This document shows positions 59,345 to 64,000 of a stretch of 64,000 nt of DNA, piece by piece. The DNA is from Multivorans sp965116445 (lineage in GTDB: Bacteria; Acidobacteriota; Thermoanaerobaculia; Multivoradales; Multivoraceae): the NCBI GenBank assembly GCA_965116445.1, contig OZ220688.1, forward strand, positions 3,410,001-3,474,000, read 5' to 3'. The notes under the pieces were generated by a model. That model was not told where the DNA came from. It made no database searches and saw only the letters and a program-made list of their open reading frames with translations. The first letter of the stretch is position 1. Every line of letters begins with the position of its first letter. Made by a program: the position numbers and the translations under genes.

Positions 59345-60901
59345 ATGAAACGCACCCATCGACGCGAATTTCTCAAGACCGTCGGGGCGGTGACGGCCGG
59401 CGCGGCGGTCGCCTGCAGTCTGCGCCCGGAGCGGGATCAGGGCCGGATGCCCAACGTCGTCTTCATCCTGGCCGACGACATGGGCTACGGTGACATCACC
59501 GGGTTGAACCCCTACTCGCAGATTCCGACCGCGCACATCGACCGTCTGATCCGCGAGGGCCGGTACTTCACCGATGCCCATTCGCCTTCGGCCCTGTGTA
59601 CGCCTACGCGCTACGGCGTGCTCACCGGGCGCTACTGCTTCCGCACCCGGGTGAAGCGCAGCGTCCTCTGGGGCTACAGCCGCCACCTGATCGAGCCCGA
59701 GCGCACGACGGTCGCTTCGCTCCTGAAGGACAGCGGCTACCGGACCCACTGCATCGGCAAGTGGCATCTGGGTATGGACATGCCGGCGCGGGGAGGCAGC
59801 GGGTTCCCCGAGGGCGACGAAGTCGTCGACCAGCGCTCGTACACCGGCGACGTCGACTGGGCGGGCCGGATCGAGAACGGACCCGTGGCCAACGGCTTCG
59901 ACACGTTCTACGGCATTTCGGCCTCGCTCGACATGCATCCCTACATCTACATCGAGGACGATCGCTTCGTCGGCGAGTGCACGGTGGAGAACGACCTGCT
60001 CTTCACCACGGAGGACACCCGCGAAGAGCGCTACGGCGACAACCTCGGTCCTGCCCATGTCGACTTCCGCGCCGACGAGGTGATGCCGAAGCTGACCCGG
60101 CGCACCGTGGAGACGATCGAGGCCCAGAGTCCCGACGAGCCCTTCTTCGTCTTTCTCGGTCTTACCGCGCCGCACATCCCGATCGTCCCTTCGGAGAAGT
60201 TCCGTGGCCTGAGCGAGCTCGGGCCCTATGGCGACTTCTGTCTCGAGGTCGACGACACGGTGGGGCAGGTGCTCGACGCTTTGGACCGCGTGGGCGTCGC
60301 CGACGACACCCTGGTCATCTTCACCGCGGACAACGGCTGCGCGCCCTACATCGGGGTCGAGGAGATGAACGAACAGGGGCACTACCCCAGCTACATCTAC
60401 CGGGGCTACAAGTCGGACATCTACGAGGGCGGCCACCGGATTCCCTTCGCTGCCCGCTGGCCGCGGCGGATTCCGGCGGGGAGCCGTTCGGACGAGATCA
60501 TCTGCCTGACGGACCTGCTGGCGACCTGCGCCGCGATGACCGGCACGGGCTTAGGGGAAGACGCCGGCGAGGACAGCTACGACATCCTGCCGGCGCTCCT
60601 CGGCGAGCCGCTTTCCGCGCCGATCCGCGAGGCGACCGTGTACCAGGCGGGCGACGGCTCGTACGCGATCCGCCAGGGACGCTGGAAGCTGGAGGACACG
60701 CCGAGCTCGGGCGGCTACTACCGCGTGTCCCGCGAAGAGGCCCGCGAAAGGGGCCTGCCGGAGGTCCAGCTCTACGACCTGTCGGCGGACATCGCCGAAC
60801 AGAGGAACGTCCAGGCCGAGCATCCCGAGGTCGTCGAGCGGCTGATGGCCCTGCTGGAGAAGGTCAAGCGCGAACCGCGCAGCGCCCCGGTGGCCGGGTA
60901 G
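59345..60901 (+). CDS. Tat-exported arylsulfatase, formylglycine type
   Basis: The 518-residue protein begins with a twin-arginine signal (HRREFLKTVGAVTAGAAVAC). It has the sulfatase core: VVFILADDMGYGDITG with metal-binding Asp pair, SALCTPTRYGVLTGR with the Cys that is converted to formylglycine (C-T-P-T-R), GKWHLGM with Lys and His, and TADNGCAPY with Asp-Asn for the metal. It cleaves sulfate esters in the periplasm. The sulfatase-modifying enzyme is not in the window. The cysteine behind the Tat signal (AVACSL) could also carry a lipid. GGGGG before the ATG supports the start. Confidence 0.92.
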   Translation: MKRTHRREFLKTVGAVTAGAAVACSLRPERDQGRMPNVVFILADDMGYGDITGLNPYSQIPTAHIDRLIREGRYFTDAHSPSALCTPTRYGVLTGRYCFRTRVKRSVLWGYSRHLIEPERTTVASLLKDSGYRTHCIGKWHLGMDMPARGGSGFPEGDEVVDQRSYTGDVDWAGRIENGPVANGFDTFYGISASLDMHPYIYIEDDRFVGECTVENDLLFTTEDTREERYGDNLGPAHVDFRADEVMPKLTRRTVETIEAQSPDEPFFVFLGLTAPHIPIVPSEKFRGLSELGPYGDFCLEVDDTVGQVLDALDRVGVADDTLVIFTADNGCAPYIGVEEMNEQGHYPSYIYRGYKSDIYEGGHRIPFAARWPRRIPAGSRSDEIICLTDLLATCAAMTGTGLGEDAGEDSYDILPALLGEPLSAPIREATVYQAGDGSYAIRQGRWKLEDTPSSGGYYRVSREEARERGLPEVQLYDLSADIAEQRNVQAEHPEVVERLMALLEKVKREPRSAPVAG

Positions 60902-60906
60902 CTTTC

Positions 60907-61045
60907 CGGACCGGGTGCACCGACGTCCCCGTCGGCATCTGGACCGGGTGCGCCGACGTGTCATCCGAGCGTCCGATGACGGACGCACGGACTGTTTCGC
61001 GGGTGGCGCGGGGTCGCGCCACCCGGGTATCGTCGGCATCCGCTC
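60907..61045. repeat. REP-like elements A and B adjoining
   Basis: Two family A units (with CCGACGTCCCCGTCGGC) are followed at 60957-61030 by a family B element that closely matches 24424-24495, and then by another A half-unit. The cluster fills the gap between convergent genes. Confidence 0.85.
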
Positions 61046-61071
61046 CGGTCTGCAAGCTCGGCGGTCCGCCC

Positions 61072-64000
61072 CTACCGAACTCCGCTCCCCGCCGTCGCGC
61101 CCCCGGGCAGGGGCCCCCGCAGGCCGTCGGCGGAACGGGAGAAGGCGAGGACCTCGATGTCCGTGTCGCTTGTGACTTCCAGGCGCCAGGGACCGCCCGT
61201 GCCGGGGCCGGTGCTGCCGGCTAGGCCCTTGGACCGGTTGCCCTGCTCGAGATCCCAGGCGCCGAGGTTCGCCGCTTCGCCGGCGCCGAGCGTCAACGTG
61301 AGGGGCGGGTAGCGCCAGCCCGTGCTGTCGTGCGGCTCGATGCGGATCGAGGCCCGGTCGCCGGAACTGTTCACGATGCGGACCACGCCCCGCTCGACCG
61401 ATGCTTCGGCAGTCGACGGGAAGCGCGCCACGACATGGGCCTTGCGGGCCGAAACAGCCGTGGCGGTGACGCCCGACAGGTTCGCCAGCCGGCCGTCGGA
61501 CGTCTCGATCAGGTTCATCACCGCCAGGTCGCCGTCCGAGGCGATACGAAGCCGCCATTGCCCCTGGCCGTCGCCAAGTCGAGGCAAGTCTCGCCCACCA
61601 GGGTGCACCGACGCCCCACCGGGTGCGCCGACGTCTGACCCACTGGGTGCGCCGACGTCCCCGTCGGCATCCGGACTGGGTGCGCCGACGTCCCCGTCGG
61701 CATTCTGAATGGATCGCGCGAGTGCGCCACGCAGGTTCGCTCCACCCGCCTCAAGCTCCGCCGCCGTGAGCACGACCGATGCTCCCGCCGCAATCTCTAC
61801 CGACACCGTGCCGCCCGGCGAGGCGCCGGCATCGTCGATACCGGTGATGTCCGCGCGCAGCGTTTGTCCGCCCCGGTTCGTCAGGCGCAGCCTGCCGGCC
61901 GCACCCGGACTGTCCGCCGGAGCAAACAGGGCCACATGGTGCACATCGTCGTCGACGGGCGCCACATCGCCCATCGCGTGCAACGCGCCGTCGTGCGACC
62001 GCACGTAGGGCAGCACGTCAAGCTCCAGGTCGCTCGCCACTTCAAGCCGCCAGTCGCCGGTTCCCGGTCCAGCAGAGCCGGTCAGACCCAACGCCTCGTT
62101 CCCCCATTCGAGGTCGCGCGACGTGAACTGCGCTGACTCGCCGGCGCCGAGGCTCAGCGTGACCGGCGCGCTCCGCCAGCCGGTGTCGTCGACCGCGACG
62201 ATCCGCACCTCGCCGGCTTGCGCGGACCGGTTCACGATCCGCACAAGGCCTTCGCGCAGCGGGTTCGACGAGCCCGGCAGCAGCGGCACATGGACCGGAC
62301 CGCCCGCAGATGCCGACGGGGACGTCGGCGCACCCAGTCCGGATGCCGACGGGGACGTCGGCGCACCCGGTCCGGATGCCGCCAGCGGCGTCGGCGTACC
62401 CGGTCCGGGCGTCGTCGCCGCTGCCTGGGCGGATTCCTCATGGTTGGCGATCGCCTGCACCTGCTCCGCGCTGAGCGCCACGTCGTAGATGCGCACGTCG
62501 TCAATCGAGCCCGTGTAGTGCGCGGCGCCGCTCACGCTCCGGCCGATTGCGGCCGGGCCGGTGCGCGTGTCCAGCCGTCGGGCCGAACCGGCCTGGGTCG
62601 AGGCGGACTGCAGAACGCCGTCCAGGTAGATCGAGACTTGGTCCGAGTCGCCGCCCGAATAGGTCACGGCAACGTGGCGCCAGCCGTCCGAAAGGCTCAG
62701 CCCCTTCGCGCCCCAGGCGTGGCTGCTCACGCCGACGATGACCTGGGTGCGGTCCGCGGCGACGGAGAACCGCTGTCCCGCCACGTTCGGGCCGTAGGCG
62801 AAGAAGGTCTGGTCTTGACTGCCGGCAGCGGCGCGGAACCAGCCGGTGACGCTCCTGGCCGCATCGCCCAGCGGGAAGCTCGAGACGTGCGAAGCCAGAT
62901 CCACGTAGTCGTCCGCGCCGTCGAGCGACAGCGCGTGGCTGCCGACGCTGGCGGAGGTCGTGAACGACGCACCGTTGTTCGCCGTCCCGTCGCTCGACCC
63001 CGCCGCGTCGTCCGCGTCCCCGTCGAACGTCCAGTGCGCGACCGGCGCCGGAATCGAGATCGCCGGCGGGGGCGGCGGCGGGGGAGGCTGCTGCTCGTCG
63101 AAGAGTGCCGTCACCTGCTCCGCGCGGAGCGCCACGTCGTAGATGCGCACGTCGTCGATCAAGCCGGCGTAGTGCTTCGTGCCGCGCACGTTGCGGCCTA
63201 TCGCGGCCGGGCCGCTGCGGGTGTCGAGCCCCTGGGGCGAGCCGGCCTGCGTCGAGGCGGCTTGCAGCGCGCCGTCCAGGTAGATCGAGATGCCGTCCGA
63301 GTCGCCGCCAGCGTAGGACACCGCAACGTGATGCCAGCCGTCCGAAAGGCTCAGCCCCTTCGTGCCCCAGGCGTGGCTGCTCACGCCGACGACGACCTGG
63401 GTCCGGTCCGCGGCGATAGAGAACCGCTGTCCGGCCACGTTCGGGCCGTAGCTGAAGAAGCTCTGGCCCTGGTTGCCGGCGTTGGCGCGGAACCAGCCCG
63501 TGAGCGTCCTGGCCGCATCGCCGAGCGGGAAGTTCGAGACGTGGGAAGCAAGGTCCACGTGGTCGTCCACGCCATCGAGGGACAGCGCATGGCTGCCGAC
63601 GCCCTCGCCCTCGCCGTTCGCCGCGAAGGCCGCGCCGCCGGTCGCCGTGCCGTCGCTCGACCCCGCCGCGTCGTCCGCGTCGCCGTCGAACGTCCAGTGG
63701 GCGACGGGCGACGGGAGGTCCACTTTTCCTTCCCCGCTGTCAACCGGGCCATCGTCGTCTGACCCGTCCCCGTCCGTGCCGCCGTCTCCGCCCAAGCCCC
63801 CGCCCTGTGGGCCCACGTCAAGCGTCGCCGTGCCGGCGAGGGACGGGAGCTGCCGGGTTTGGCCGTGCTCGTCGACGTATTCCGGCGTCACCGTGACGGT
63901 CAGTGTCATGGCTACCGAGGCGTCGTGCTGAATGGTCGCCGAGGTTCCCGTCACGCCGGGCAAGGCGCCGGCGGAGGCGTTCAGCGAGTCGCTGCTTTCG
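61072..64000 (-). CDS. Large secreted LamG-domain protein, 5' end outside the window
   Basis: The frame is open through base 64000, so only the last ~975 residues are seen. Order from the N-side: a linker (GPQGGGLGGDGGTDGDGSD), LamG/concanavalin-type domain 1 (PVAHWTFDGDADDAAGSSDG, SLDGVDDHVDLASHV, SDGWHHVAVSYAGGDSDGIS, YAGLIDDVRIYDVALRAEQV), a poly-Pro linker, LamG domain 2 (nearly the same sequence), a palindrome-derived linker, and three repeats of a ~170-residue beta domain marked by RIVNRSAQAGEVRI, LSLGAGESAQF and GTGDWRLEVASDLELDVL. It is likely a surface adhesin or glycan-binding protein. The second beta repeat is split by another palindrome-derived insert. The DNA of the LamG domains is almost duplicated. 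Confidence 0.82.
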   Translation of the reverse strand, partial: ESSDSLNASAGALPGVTGTSATIQHDASVAMTLTVTVTPEYVDEHGQTRQLPSLAGTATLDVGPQGGGLGGDGGTDGDGSDDDGPVDSGEGKVDLPSPVAHWTFDGDADDAAGSSDGTATGGAAFAANGEGEGVGSHALSLDGVDDHVDLASHVSNFPLGDAARTLTGWFRANAGNQGQSFFSYGPNVAGQRFSIAADRTQVVVGVSSHAWGTKGLSLSDGWHHVAVSYAGGDSDGISIYLDGALQAASTQAGSPQGLDTRSGPAAIGRNVRGTKHYAGLIDDVRIYDVALRAEQVTALFDEQQPPPPPPPPAISIPAPVAHWTFDGDADDAAGSSDGTANNGASFTTSASVGSHALSLDGADDYVDLASHVSSFPLGDAARSVTGWFRAAAGSQDQTFFAYGPNVAGQRFSVAADRTQVIVGVSSHAWGAKGLSLSDGWRHVAVTYSGGDSDQVSIYLDGVLQSASTQAGSARRLDTRTGPAAIGRSVSGAAHYTGSIDDVRIYDVALSAEQVQAIANHEESAQAAATTPGPGTPTPLAASGPGAPTSPSASGLGAPTSPSASAGGPVHVPLLPGSSNPLREGLVRIVNRSAQAGEVRIVAVDDTGWRSAPVTLSLGAGESAQFTSRDLEWGNEALGLTGSAGPGTGDWRLEVASDLELDVLPYVRSHDGALHAMGDVAPVDDDVHHVALFAPADSPGAAGRLRLTNRGGQTLRADITGIDDAGASPGGTVSVEIAAGASVVLTAAELEAGGANLRGALARSIQNADGDVGAPSPDADGDVGAPSGSDVGAPGGASVHPGGRDLPRLGDGQGQWRLRIASDGDLAVMNLIETSDGRLANLSGVTATAVSARKAHVVARFPSTAEASVERGVVRIVNSSGDRASIRIEPHDSTGWRYPPLTLTLGAGEAANLGAWDLEQGNRSKGLAGSTGPGTGGPWRLEVTSDTDIEVLAFSRSADGLRGPLPGGATAGSGVR
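61607..61706. repeat. REP-like elements A inside the LamG protein gene, set 1
   Basis: Three or four units (GTGCGCCGACGTCCCCGTCG type) lie in a row and are read in frame as NADGDVGAPSPDADGDVGAP, placed inside the second beta repeat of the LamG protein. Confidence 0.9.
62307..62420. repeat. REP-like elements A inside the LamG protein gene, set 2
   Basis: Three units are in the opposite orientation to set 1 and read as GPGAPTSPSASGLGAPTSPS. They form the linker between the second LamG domain and the beta repeats. Confidence 0.9.

Noticed and set aside
61607..62420. Palindromic repeat arrays considered as CRISPR
   Set aside because: Units are adjacent palindromes with short, near-identical spacers inside an open frame, and there are no cas genes.

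Overview
The window is about 64 kb of very GC-rich bacterial chromosome with no rRNA, no tRNA and no CRISPR array that I could see. Gene content (several PQQ-type dehydrogenases, di-heme and CASCH cytochromes fused to copper monooxygenase-like domains, a formylglycine sulfatase, a porin, lipoproteins, TolB-like propellers) points to a Gram-negative aerobic heterotroph. The style is reminiscent of Acidobacteriota or a related marine or host-associated group, but no marker gene here fixes the phylum. Ankyrin repeats, many Uma2-type genes and abundant decaying toxin-antitoxin and defence genes suggest a genome under heavy mobile-element traffic.

Layout. 1-6.4 kb: metabolic genes (TPR protein, PQQ-like propeller protein, AcuI-type reductase, PQQ dehydrogenase, alpha/beta hydrolase). 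6.4-10.7 kb: an accessory graveyard holding a split HipA-like kinase pair in reversed order, a broken DndD-like ATPase and a 536-bp second copy of the hydrolase 3' end. 10.7-17.3 kb: a tightly packed operon with a DUF6880-type protein, an FHA protein, a MotA/TolQ-type membrane protein, a DUF2135-like membrane partner, a PP2C phosphatase and a Ser/Thr kinase carrying a transmembrane segment and ankyrin repeats. 17.3-18.3 kb: broken toxin-antitoxin and defence remnants. 18.3-19.4 kb: an Mrr-like restriction protein. 19.4-26.1 kb: periplasmic redox genes. 26.7-31.7 kb: a four-gene membrane module with a MotA/ZorA-like and a MotB/ZorB-like pair plus a vWA-like protein, the best candidate here for an undescribed system. 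31.8-35.4 kb: broken ParE, Uma2, nuclease and GFA genes. 35.7-40.3 kb: an oligopeptide-type ABC importer without ATPases, then RsgA. 40.3-42.6 kb: a three-fold tandem Uma2 array. 42.7-44.5 kb: a membrane coiled-coil protein and a VapBC-type pair. 44.7-55.1 kb: a symporter, a Rieske oxygenase, a GcvT-type protein with an IclR-like N-terminus and two FAD oxidoreductases, which could together demethylate a methylamine or betaine-like compound, interrupted by an OLD-family nuclease. 55.2-61 kb: an FMN-binding/cytochrome b-like pair, porin, lipoprotein, PPK2 and sulfatase. 61-64 kb: a large LamG surface protein that runs off the end.

Two features cut across the window. First, two families of palindromic (REP-like) elements are scattered between genes and also lie in frame inside genes: in the n-regions of three exported or membrane proteins, as a linker in an FAD oxidoreductase, and as linkers in the LamG protein. 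Second, many genes have a TANNNT-like box only 6-7 bases before the start codon and no Shine-Dalgarno sequence, which suggests leaderless transcripts.
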